Source: Pollenia angustigena
Taxonomy: Eukaryota; Arthropoda; Insecta; Diptera; Polleniidae
Direction of reading: 5' to 3'
Length of the DNA: 64,000 nt
NCBI GenBank assembly: GCA_930367215.1
Contig: OV884058.1
Location: 219,026,208-219,090,207, forward strand
This document shows positions 24,106 through 34,215 of the stretch, in pieces. The translations under genes and the position numbers were made by a program. Under the pieces are notes generated by a model that ran no database searches, was not told where the DNA came from, and saw nothing but the letters and a program-made list of their open reading frames with translations. Positions within the stretch are counted from its first letter, which is position 1. Each line of letters begins with the position of its first letter.

Positions 24106-24287
24106 TATATTTTACCTTATTGATCCATATGAACTAGTCTCTAATTTTTTTTTGAGCGATAATTAAAGTTATTTTTTTGATTTAAATTTTTTTGAGCAAA
24201 TTTAAAAGTATATAAAATGAAATATTTGTATGACATGCCAAACAGGATCGTTTTTATAATTTCTTTGACTTAAACTTCACTCGAAAA

Positions 24288-24858
24288 ACAGTGTTCGTAA
24301 ATAAACAGAATACATATTATTAAGCGTATGGTACACATACCCAGAAAAAAATATTTAGTATATGTCTATTAGTACACAACCCTAAATACCGTTCTTAACT
24401 ATTTTCACGAATGCAAAAAACATCATGTAGTGTTATGTTTTTCGATATAAAACAGGGCAACTGTCGTGGTTTTGAAGACATCCATTTATTTTAATGCTCT
24501 GTAGTATTTTTTCCACGTTAATTGAGGAATGAACAAACAAAAAATTCAGCAACACTTTTCACTAGTTTTGTTATTGTTGCTTGGCAGTTGGCACGACCAC
24601 AGCACGTATAACATGTGTATTTGTTTTTGTAAACATTTTTTGTACGCTTCTTGTTAAAAAAACACACATATGTATGTATTTTGTTTTTGTGAAAAAATTA
24701 TTGCTGCCTTTGCCAGCCAAAAGAGCGCTGAGCACGCTACAAAGTCTGTGTTTTTTTACGAAAATAGAACGCAATTAAATGTTCTCGTCTTTATACAGAG
24801 TTGGTTTAGTACAGGATTTATATCGTGTACGAAGATCACAAACAGAGAAATGTTTTTT
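24288..24858 (+). repeat. Dispersed repeat, copy 2 (pair with 13058-13590)
   Basis: Same order of landmarks as copy 1, with a short extra segment near 24450-24490 (CATCCATTTATTTTAATGCT area) and small deletions near the right end. It is followed by CACAAACACTATAAGCGTTT, which is also found beside the isolated end at 12566-12655. Confidence 0.75.
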
Positions 24859-25244
24859 TAAGATATATACTTCACAAACACTATAAGCGTTTGTGTTTTT
24901 AATTTTTTTTTTACCGCACAGAACACTGAAAGTACATGGCCGTACATTGTGATTTTTATCGCATTCAAATCTATTATCTGGGAAAAGTTTTTGGACTTAT
25001 GGCATTAGATAAACTTATGTTTTTTAACTGTTTTAATCAGTGTTCGCAAATTAACATTATATACTGTTCTTAAGTGTTCGGTACGGTTAAAATATGGAAA
25101 ACACATATGCAAATCAACAAGCAACAACAACAATACTAGTGAGAGGCGTTGCTACAATTTTTTGTTTGCTCATTTCTTCATCAATTAAAAAAAAAGAAAA
25201 CGCTAAAGAATATTAAAATATTTTGTATTTCTACAGACGAATTT

Positions 25245-25800
25245 GGGATTTTTATGGCGCATGGCTTTGATGTGTTTTGCACCGTTACGGCTTACAATCT
25301 GGTGGCATAATCGGACCTTTTTCTTCAAAAAAGGAGGCCAAAGCTCGCATTACAGTTAATGGTGATTGTTGAAAAGTTGATTCTGTTTTGTAGCGAAAAA
25401 CAGAACACTTTTAAATTTTGTTTTTTTAAGCCCAATAGAACTTACGAAAGGGTTCGCTTACAAACGCGATTACTCTTTGACATTTGCGATCAGAATAGTC
25501 TGGCATTTTATGACGAAGGCTTAAACAATCAAATTATCCAAATTTAATTTGAAAGTCAGTTATCGATTCGGACGACTTATATACGACTTTGTGATTTTTA
25601 TGGCGTATGGCTCAGATGTGTCTTGCACCGTTACGGCTTACAATCTGGTGGCGCCCAAAGCTCGCATTAAGGTTAATGGTGATTGGCGAAAAGTAGATTT
25701 TAAGTAGGTCGAGCTTTTTGACACCTCTCCTGTGGGGCTACGTGAAGTCTTTAGAAAATGCTGATAAGCCAACAACAATTACCAACTTAGAGGCCATCGT
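25245..25800 (+). pseudogene. mariner-type transposase fragments, partly duplicated
   Basis: Two diverged blocks encode the same region. At 25279 onward the frame reads GLQSGGIIGPF and then ITVNGD. At 25620 onward the cognate text recurs (TTACGGCTTACAATCTGGTG) and then, out of frame, LLWGYVKSLENADKPTTI. The 'W-GL-GGIIGP-F' and 'VNG-RY' text and the later 'WGYVK---Y-DKP' text are characteristic of mariner-like (SETMAR-related) transposases. Key catalytic text is missing and frames are broken. The intervening 240 bp is unrelated or too decayed. The partial duplication may record two nested insertions. Confidence 0.55.
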
Positions 25801-25907
25801 GTATTCGTTTGTGTAAAAATATATGTTTTTAAAAATATTAAAATACTTTTCAACCCACCGTCGCATTTAACTATGTACCATTCACATTCACATAAAGTAC
25901 CTTTATT

Positions 25908-26315
25908 CCCTGCAGGAAATGTCACTAGTGAATCTGTACTGATTCACTATTGACACAGTCACCAGTACTAGTGATTGGCATTCTACTACTGACGTTGGTA
26001 CTACTGATTAGGTACTGACTAGGTAGTTCCTTTGGTAACATATGTAGACATTGGAACCAGAGAATCGCTAGTACATTTTAGTAAAAGTTGTCTACATTTT
26101 TGTAAGAATATGAAATTATAACAATCTTTTTTTTATTATTTCTACAACTTTTATAGGAATTGTACTTTACAGTTGTTATTGAAAAAATCTTTTTCGTAAT
26201 AAAGCCAAATAAAGTGGCAAATGTAATGTAGTGTAGACACATCGTTGACAATGTAACCAATATAGTCGACAAAACTGGTGACTTGGAGACACATGTTCCC
26301 AGGTTTCCTTCAGGG
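25908..26315. mobile_element. MITE with CCCTG(C/A)AGGAAA TIRs
   Basis: 12-bp inverted ends with one mismatch bound 408 bp. ACTAGTG / CACTAGTG words cluster inside the left end and CACCAGT/ACTGGTG words inside both ends. End type and length resemble the element at 5690-6115. Confidence 0.5.
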
Positions 26316-27339
26316 TTGCTTTTTTGAATAGACGTATTTGTAGATACGAGTACGTTTGTGTGTGTGTGTGCTTACAACTATTTAAATTTTTCTCCCTCTC
26401 TCTCTCTAATATTATTTTGATTTTTGATTTATTTGTTATGTGCTTCTATTATTATTTTTTTTTTGCAATTTGTATTTATTATCGAGTCTGTTGACACAAA
26501 AATTCCACAAAATGTCAAATAATGGGTGGGTTGGGTTTCAGTTCTAGGTAAGCATGAGTTTTTTTTTTGCATATTGATACTAAACACATAGAGTTACCCA
26601 ACTATAAGTTTGTAGCAAATACATATGAATGTATTACCACTACAATAAACGAAAAATTAAGAGAAAAAAAAACTTGACAGATAATGACATTTGTCACTGT
26701 ATAAAGAAATAAATCAATTCTCCCCTGATTCTATTTCATAAATTTTTTTTCTTTTTGGGGTCACTTTCAAATCAAATATGATTTTTTGCTATTTTAATAC
26801 TTAATGCTAATGCCAAGTTATAAAAAAGGGAGACCAATACAAAAACTGCAACAAAATACACAAAAAAAAAATGGTTAATAATCTCTTAGGATTTACAGGG
26901 ATAATTTTTGTGAATAAGCACTTTATAGTTATGGCTCAACATCCCTTATCGCTATGAAAATTATGTCAAATTGTTGTCACTAATCCGCACTTAAGGGGCC
27001 GTACAGAAATCGTAAATGGGATAAAATTAGCTTTCCAAAAAAAAACAATTATGGACAAATTTTACACAATAACATCTTTTGGAAAAAGTTAATTAGGTTT
27101 TAAGGAAATTTTGTTTTCTTATTTAGTTTCTTTTTAGAATTTTTTGGGTTAATAACTAACAAAAAAAAAAAAAAAAAAAAAAAAAAAGATTTTTGAATAA
27201 AATGTGATTTTATTATCTTTCCATCACAGATTAAAGAAAAATGCGATTTCTTTTAATAATATTTTATAATTTCTGCATTATCGAATTTTTTTTTTCTTAA
27301 AAGTATTAAATGTGAAATGCTCCACTTAAAGCAATATCC
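26316..27339. other. No gene seen
   Basis: Simple sequence (GT, CT and poly-A runs, including about 27 A at 27160-27187). No supportable feature. Confidence 0.45.
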
Positions 27340-27882
27340 AAAAAATATTTAGGACGATCGGCGAAGGCTAAGCTGTCCCTCAAGCCCGCCAAAGTTTGAG
27401 AAAAATCGTAAAGTCCGACTTGTATGACTTATATTTAGGAAAATATTAATTTTACATAAAAATCGTTTTCTAAGAAGTTGTTGTTAGTAAAGTTTCCAAC
27501 AACGGTTGCCTTAACAAGTTTTCTCTAAAACTCATATTGAACAAAACCTAATTAAAATAAAAAGTAAACAGCAGCATTGATGCGAATTTTTTCTTTAGAA
27601 CTGTTTTTTCTTACTCACGTCAATTCAGCTTTAATATTTGTGTTTGTGTGCGTTTGCTTAAAAAAATATTCAAACGCATATCATTTGTTTCTAACGTACC
27701 ACGGTTGATAAAGTTGGTGCAATTGTACTTTTTTGATACAATGCAAAGCCAAAAAGTACGGTGGTACCACCGTGACTCATTTAGTACTATTTCCAAATTT
27801 TTCAAACCTAAATATTTATAATTGATATAAAATGGCAACTCGCATTTACTGTCCAATGAATATAAATTGATTTCAGTCTTTG

Positions 27883-27931
27883 GTGCAAATGGTTTTGCCA
27901 AAGTGCAAATGGTTTTGCCAAAGTGCAAATG
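27883..27931 (+). repeat. 20-bp tandem repeat, 2.5 copies
   Basis: GTGCAAATGGTTTTGCCAAA is repeated exactly twice and followed by a partial third unit. It lies inside the spacer of the large inverted-repeat element. Confidence 0.85.
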
Positions 27932-28117
27932 CAGAATTTCGTAGCGTTTTTATGAAATCTTAAAGAAACTCTGTGTATGTTGTTGTTAGATTTAAAAAAA
28001 CAGCTATGATATTTTGCATTTGCTCTTTGCAAGACCATTTGCACCAAACACTAAACTTCGCTATTGTGAATAGATTTTTGCACTGATCATTGGACGATTG
28101 CATATGCCACATTCTTA

Positions 28118-28439
28118 AGATGGAGGTCCACACAACGCGTTACTCGCTTTTTCGCAGCATACACAGCTGTCAAAAGTAGAATCTGTGTAGTTATACGTAG
28201 GAAGTTACATGCACAAAAGCGTAGATGCCTTGAGGCGAAAAGTAGGTTTACTTTCTACTTTTGTAAGCGTCACAAGCTGCGTTCGAACAAATCAGCTGAT
28301 TTGACAAATTAAATTTTATTTTTACTTAAGCTGCTGCTGCATAAAAAGCGCTGCATGTAACTTGAAACGTAGAACGCAAGTAAGGTTATAAAAGCATGCG
28401 CTGCGTGGAGGCGAAAACGCGTGTTATGGACCTCTAGCT
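28118..28439. mobile_element. PIF/Harbinger-type MITE, copy 1 (TTA duplication)
   Basis: Inverted ends AG(A)TGGAGGTCCACACAACGCG / CGCGTGTTATGGACCTCTAGCT are flanked by TTA on both sides (28115-28117, 28440-28442). A trinucleotide TTA duplication is typical of PIF/Harbinger. The element at 36366-36799 has related ends and the same duplication. No coding. Confidence 0.7.
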
Positions 28440-29315
28440 TTAATCAAGTATCAGCAGCAGCATATAAGGCTTCATGGCAAAATATTATAAAAACAAAGGA
28501 ACGAAATAGACCGTATGTACCAATGGTTTCAAGTGTAACCGAAACAAAAGTCTTTTTCTTTTATAAAAAAAAATATTTATTACTATTGGGGTCGAAAAAG
28601 TACGATTGTAGAAGTTCGTAAGTACGATATTGGTTTTCTCATTTATCATCCCTGTAACATACCTGCACGCTTTCTTTATTCTTTAAGGGGGCTCTCAAAT
28701 AAAATTGTCAACTAGAAATATATTGAAGAAAAAGCCCCAGAACTGCCAAGGAATCGCCCCAAGGGGGATTAAATATATGACGGGCCTTCATTAGTTTTTT
28801 GTGCTTAACATTTTCTTAAAACATTATTGCCTTGTATCTCCTTTAGGGGGGCTCCCATACAAATATGCCGGTTTAATATAATTCTTAAATTTGGCCACTG
28901 CAGCGTCAAGATTGCCCTTAGTTGGGTCAAAAGTATACCTCACATAATTTGTTTTATCCCCATTGCCAAAAAAAGTTTGGTTTCTAAAACGACTACGCAT
29001 GTTAGAAAAACCTATAACAATGGTTAAAGGTAATATTATAGTGGAATTTCGTTTTTTTAGTTTATTTTATAAACTAAACCGTTTTTGAGTTACGCTGTGC
29101 AACCTCCTCCGTTTTCGAAATTTTGAAAACAATGCCTAACCTAAAAAACGGTTAGCACCACTGAATTTAGCGTATCCGAATTAGGATAAAACGCCAGGTG
29201 CCCGGCTGGTCGGTTTTTTTTTTTAATAAATAATAAAAATGTTTTTCAACAAAACGAATTCATAGAAAATGCGTTTCTTTAATGAATTAAAAATTAGATT
29301 TTTTAGTGGCTTATA

Positions 29316-29557
29316 CCCCTGACAGACAAATAGTTTACATACCATGGTATGTATACTACGGTTTTATATTCTATATTATATTGGCAGACTTGTAGTACGT
29401 ATACTTTAAATAAGATACCACATTTATACTACGTACATTTTCGTAGTATATAAACCAGAAATATACCACTTTGTTGCATGGTTTAATTGTAGATTAGGTT
29501 GACACACATGTAGCATACCATGCTAGTATAGTATAGAAATCCTATGTCTGTCAGGGG
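29316..29557. mobile_element. MITE with CCCCTGACAGACA TIRs and TA duplication
   Basis: A perfect 16-bp inverted repeat (including the flanking ATA/TAT) bounds 242 bp. TA lies directly outside both CCCC ends, as expected for Tc1/mariner-mobilised MITEs. Internal GTAGTATA / TATACTAC words are themselves palindromic. It sits in the spacer of the 27.3-30.3 kb inverted repeat. Confidence 0.8.
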
Positions 29558-30368
29558 TATTATTCGATATTTTAAGTTTATTTTGTTTAATAAGAGATAA
29601 AGAAAAACTTGTGAACAAATTTTCTACAAAATTAATATTTTCTAAGTTATTAAACATAAAAGTCAGATTTCATGTAAAATTATAATTTTTCTCAAACTTT
29701 CGTGGGCTTGAGGGACGGCTTAGCTTTCGCCGATCGTCCTAAAAATTTTTGAGCTGTTTTTTTTTATCAATACCCACCAAATTTGCTAGTGAGACCTAAA
29801 TAAATCCAACTTTTGATTTTAACGGCCACCCTAGGGTGCCACCGTACTTTTTGGCTTTGAATTGTATCAAAAAAGTACAATTGCACCAACTTTATCAACC
29901 GCGGTACGTTAGAAACAAATGATATGCGTTTGACTATTTTTTTTTTTTTTAAGCAAACGCACACAAACACAGATATTAAAGCTGAATTGACGTGTGTAAA
30001 AAAAAACAGTTCTAAAGAAAAAATTCGCATCAATGCTGCTGTTTACTTTTTATTTTAATTGGGTTTTGTTCAATATGAATTTTAGAGAAAACTTGTTAAG
30101 GCAAAAGTTGTTGGAAACTTTACTAAAAATAACTTCTTAAAAACGATTTTTATGTTAAATTAATATTTTCCTAATTATAAGTCATATAAGTCGGACTTTA
30201 CGATTTTTCTCAAACTTTGGCGGGCTTGAGGGACGGCTAAGCCTTCGCCGATCGTCCTAAAAATTTTTTTAAGTTGTTTTTTTATCAATACCCACCGAAT
30301 TGGGGGGTTAGAGCATGGAAAAATAGAAAAACAATTTGATCCATACAGTTAACGACCACCCTAATATA

Positions 30369-31085
30369 CACTGATAGAAAAGGCGTCATAACGCTGATGT
30401 ATTTTGACATCAGTACTATGACAAGTGTCTTCGTTTTTGACCCCATGACACTTTTCATCATGGTGATGTCAACCTTAACATCACTTGGCCAAAGTGCCGT
30501 CAGGGTAAAAATGAAACTATGTCATCAATGTGATGACACATCGGCATCACAGAAATGAAGAACATATCCTCAGTGCGATGACGCAGTAACATCGGAGAAA
30601 GGACACATTAGCATCAATTTAATGACAGTTTGTCATTACGTCAAAGCCATTGGAGTTGACTTAAGTCAAAGTGAGAGAATATTATTATTTACTTACCCGT
30701 TACATATGTTTGTTTCACGTTTGTTGAATTACGACCTTTGTTTACAGCACAACACCATGCGCCATATGGTTTTTGTAATCATTCTACTTTAAAAATTTGC
30801 TGTATTTAACTAAATAATTTAAAAAAATAGAATATAGGAATTTTTGCTTCTTATAGTACATTGTAGTCATGAAAATAATGTTAATAAAATACAAAATGTG
30901 CCATCGAATTGATGTCGCTATAGTCATAAAATAGATGACAAGTTAAAAAAATACGAAATTGTACGAAGACGTTAGTATTTGGATTGATGTAATTTTTTCA
31001 TCATTTATGCCGTTTGTGGTAACATTGATGTCACAATTCTGATGTTAGGGCATCATCAATATAAAGATGCATTTTTCTATCAGTG
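30369..31085. mobile_element. MITE with CACTGATAGAAAA TIRs
   Basis: A 13-bp perfect inverted end pair bounds about 717 bp. TGATGAC / GTCATCA words recur many times inside. The right end abuts the start of the Helitron-like sequence at about 31086. No clear target duplication. Confidence 0.65.
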
Positions 31086-31529
31086 TGTGTATATATATAT
31101 ATATATATAAACGTATGTGCCGTGCATTTGCTCCTAAAATTCAAAAACCGCTGGACCGATTGAAACCAAACTTGGTAAAAATTATTTTAGTTGGGAACCA
31201 AGTTTTTCTTTAATTTAATCCCAATAGGTGGCGCTGTTTTGATATTTTATTTATGATACCATTTGGGTGAAATACACAATACACTCAGGTCTGGTTTTAT
31301 GTGGATTTTTTTAGGCGGATTCCAATTTATGCGATTTTTAAATTAACGATTTTTTTTTAATTATTACGGTTTTTGAAATTTTAGATTTTTTTAAGCTTTT
31401 TTACCGTTTTTTAATTAAACCAAGCTTGCATCACTGATATAATCGTTATAGTTTGTTTTATTTTGTGTGTTTTATATGCATAGCCGATACGTATGTATGC
31501 ATTAGTGTTTTTAAACTAATGAAAAGCAC

Positions 31530-32478
31530 ACTGAAAGAATTTTCTTCGCAATACCAATGGATTTTGACATTAATCCCATGAAAAATTGCATTAAAAAGGA
31601 ACCTATGCAGCGCTTCGATGGGTCGATGAAACCTGTTTCATTAAAAGGATTTAATGAAACATTACATTAGATCTATGAATATTATTCATTGGATGAATAC
31701 TTTAAATAAAGTAAAAATTTTTTTTTTTTTTTAATTATTTTATTTTTTTATTTTTTTAAATTATTTTTTTTTATCTTTTCTTTTCTTTTTTTTTTATTTT
31801 ACTTTATTTTATTTTTTATTTTTTTTTCTGTCTCTGGCAGGATTCGATCCCTCAACCTCGGTGCTGATAGATTAGCTCGCTACCAGCTAGTCTACCGGGG
31901 CAGTGTAGTTTTTGTATTAAAAAACTATGTGTTTTACTCAATTAAGAGCGTAAATATGAGATTAAATTGTCCATAATAACAATAACAACGTTGATTGAAA
32001 GTGGATTGAATGTTTTTGTTTCATTACTATAACGACATTTTTATTGTCATAATGAAAATTTAAATTTATGAAGGCAATTATTGAAATATGTTGCTTTTAT
32101 AAAAATTTTTTTTGATTTCATAAATTTAGTGGCATACATGTAACATTCGATGTATGAAATTATTAAATCTTACATTTTTTAATAAACAATTAAACATTTT
32201 TTTAAGGAAACTATAATTTTGTATTAATTTATGAATATAGTTATGTTTGTTTATTGTTTTTTTATGTTCCCAATTAAAATTTTTTTTTTACAAACTTAAG
32301 TTTTCATATATCCAATGAAAAGTTTTAACGTAATTACGAAATCCAATGAAGCGATTTTAACGAAAATACTTCATTATAACTATGAAATTCCATTTAGACA
32401 ATGAACGTTTTCATTTACCCAAGGAAAGTTTTTTTATGAAAATGATTCATTAAATATATGAAACATTTTTCTTTCAGT
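31530..32478. mobile_element. MITE with ACTGAAAGAA TIRs, nested
   Basis: Ends ACTGAAAGAA / TTCTTTCAGT are flanked on both sides by GCAC (31526-31529, 32479-32482), a possible 4-bp duplication. CATTAAA / TTTAATG and CCAATGAA words recur inside. It contains a tRNA-derived SINE. Confidence 0.65.
31708..31905 (-). mobile_element. tRNA-derived SINE (head plus A-rich tail)
   Basis: On the minus strand a tRNA-like head carries an A box TAGACTAGCTGG (31894-31883) and a B box GGATCGAATCC (31850-31840) at tRNA-like spacing. It is followed directly by about 120 nt of A-rich sequence. The head does not fold into a full cloverleaf with a matched acceptor stem, so it is not called as a working tRNA. It lies deepest in the 31-33 kb nest. 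Confidence 0.6.
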
Positions 32479-32956
32479 GCACATAATATTAGTTTTACAA
32501 CGAAGGCTAATTTCGGTAAAAAAAGAATCAAAAATTAGGTGAAAAATTTAAATTTTAATTCGTTCTTTCCTGTACAACGGTACAACATTGTTATTACCAC
32601 ATGGTGGTCCGCTTTAAAAATAATGACCCAAATAGTATATATTTGTTGATTTCTTTTATGCGATTTTTTTTTTATTTTTTAATTAAAATTTGAATTTATG
32701 CGGTTTTTCAGAATTATGGAACGAATCATTAGTTTTTATGTGAAGGTAGAGTATAGTTTTATGCGAATTCAATTTACGCGATTCTTTTTTTGGAACGCAT
32801 CTATCGCATAAAACGAGACCTGAGTGTATATATTTATTAAACAATAAGTTTTCTGATAAAATTTTGACCCGGTGAAGCTATTAGCAAAATTCTCCAGTAT
32901 TTGATTTTTTATTTTTATTTAGAAAATCCCGAGAGGCTCCGGGATCAAACACCTAG

Positions 32957-33119
32957 TTAATTTATATTAATTTCCTTATTTTACAATTGCTTAAAGATCA
33001 AGGACAATATTTGTAGAAGCTTGGAAAGCTCTAAAAGCATTGTTAACAATCTCGAACACAATGCTTTTGTTCAAAATGCAAACTTCATTAATGCTGCTCA
33101 AATAATAAAAATGTTTTTT
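32957..33119. other. Short spacer, no feature seen
   Basis: AT-rich text between the Helitron 3' end and the start of the DINE-like element. Confidence 0.4.
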
Positions 33120-34215
33120 TATACCCTCCACCACAATTAGTTGTGAAGAGGGTATATTAAGTTTGTCATTCCGTGTGAAACTTTTTTATTATTCATCTCA
33201 GACCCCATAAAGTATATTTATTCTGGGTCCTTGGTTAATTCTAAGTCGATTTAGCCATGTCCGTCTGTCTGTCCGTCTGTTGAAAACACGCTCACTTTCG
33301 AACAACTCAAAAGAAATGAACAAACTTGATGCCAAATTGCTTGTAGTTATCCTAAGCAGTTTGGGATTGAAATCCAGCAAAATCGGTTCTGTAGGACCAG
33401 AGCTATGAATCAAAATGTGGAACCACCACCTAAAAAAATTGATAATTTTCTTACAATAAATAACATAAATGCTGGAACAAGGCACGGAATGAGATAAGAT
33501 TTCGGAAAAATTTGTTTTATTTGACTGGAAATCACGCTGTTAAATTTCGTGAAGATCCGTCCATAATTTACCCTAAGCCCCATATAAACACTACTCCCGG
33601 AAAAGAGTTTAGTACGCCTAAAACCGTAAAAAATAACGCTAGCGTAACAAAAATTGGTACGTCACAGTTGTTTAGGACTAGAAATAACACAGTGACGATC
33701 GTGACGATCGGTCCATAATTTACCTTAGGCCCCATATAAACCCTACTACCGGAAAACAGTAAAGTACGCCTAAAACCGTAAAAAATAATGCAATCATAAC
33801 AGAAATTGGCTCGTAACAGTTTTAAAGGACTATAAATGATACTGTGAAATTTCGTGAAGATCGGTACATAATTTACCCCAGGCCTCATAGAAACCCTACT
33901 CCCGGAAAACAGTTTAGTACACCTAAAACCATAATTAATAATGCTATCATAACAGAAATTGGTACGTCACAGTTTTTAAGGACAAGAAATGATGTTGTGA
34001 AATTTCCTAATGATCGGTCCATAATTTACCCTAGGCCACATATAAACCCTACCACCGGAAAACAGTTTAGTCGCCTAAAACCATAATTAAAACAAATCGT
34101 CACAGTTTAAGATAATAATAACATCATACAGACAATACTCCTTAAACATTTGAACTGTCGGTGGAGGGTATCAAAGATTCGGCACAGCCGAATATAGCAC
34201 TCTAACTTGTTTTTT
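33120..34215 (+). mobile_element. DINE-1/mini-me-type (Helentron-like) element, near full length
   Basis: It starts ATACCCTCCACCAC and near the end has the inverse GGTGGAGGGTAT. It then has a 7-bp hairpin ATTCGGC/GCCGAAT and CACTCTAACTTG running into T. The core carries a GTCY run (GTCCGTCTGTCTGTCCGTCT) at 33259, the mark of mini-me/DINE-1 sequences, followed by four units of about 152 bp. Fragments of the same family occur at 85-205 and 19955-20120. Non-autonomous, no coding. Confidence 0.7.
33543..34090 (+). repeat. 152-153 bp tandem repeat, about 3.6 copies
   Basis: CATAATTTACC recurs at 33562, 33714, 33867 and 34020, giving periods of 152, 153 and 153. Each unit also contains CCCATATAAACCCTACTCCC-like text and AAAACAGTTTAGTACGCCTA. 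It is the variable central array of the DINE-like element. Confidence 0.85.

Larger units (their letters stand above)
27340..30271. mobile_element. Large inverted-repeat element with about 430-bp arms
   Basis: 27340-27768 and 29834-30271 are imperfect reverse complements from the outer GGACGATCGGCGAAGG to the inner GTACGGTGG(T/C)ACC. Text in the arms includes GTTTCCAACAAC, AACAGCAGCATTGATGCGAA and AACGTACC(A/G)CGGTTGATAAAG. A third partial copy of the outer arm lies in the same orientation as the right arm at about 29650-29760. The spacer holds two other MITEs (28118-28439 and 29316-29557). No transposase is seen. The structure resembles foldback elements, but a pair of independent insertions is possible. 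Confidence 0.65.
31282..32826. mobile_element. MITE with CACTCAGGTCT TIRs inserted in the Helitron
   Basis: Inverted ends CACTCAGGTCTGGTTTTATG / CATAAAACGAGACCTGAGTG (one internal mismatch) are flanked by TA on each side (31280-31281, 32827-32828). Subterminal TTATGCGATT words recur at both ends. The central 949 bp is another MITE. Confidence 0.75.
31086..32956 (+). mobile_element. Non-autonomous Helitron, split by nested MITEs
   Basis: The 3' end shows the Helitron signature: an imperfect hairpin (TCCCGAGAGGCTCCGGGA, 32927-32944), 8 nt, then CTAG followed by T (32953-32957). The 5' side starts in a (TA)n run followed by ATGTGCCGTGCATTTGC and CGGCTGGACCGATTG-like text often found near fly Helitron starts. 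The exact 5' TC is unclear because a MITE abuts it. Without the inserted MITE (31282-32826) the element would be only about 330 bp. No Rep/helicase. Confidence 0.6.

Noticed and set aside
31829..31905. A functional tRNA gene on the minus strand
   Set aside because: A and B boxes are present, but the acceptor stem does not pair and an A-rich tail follows, which fits a SINE better.
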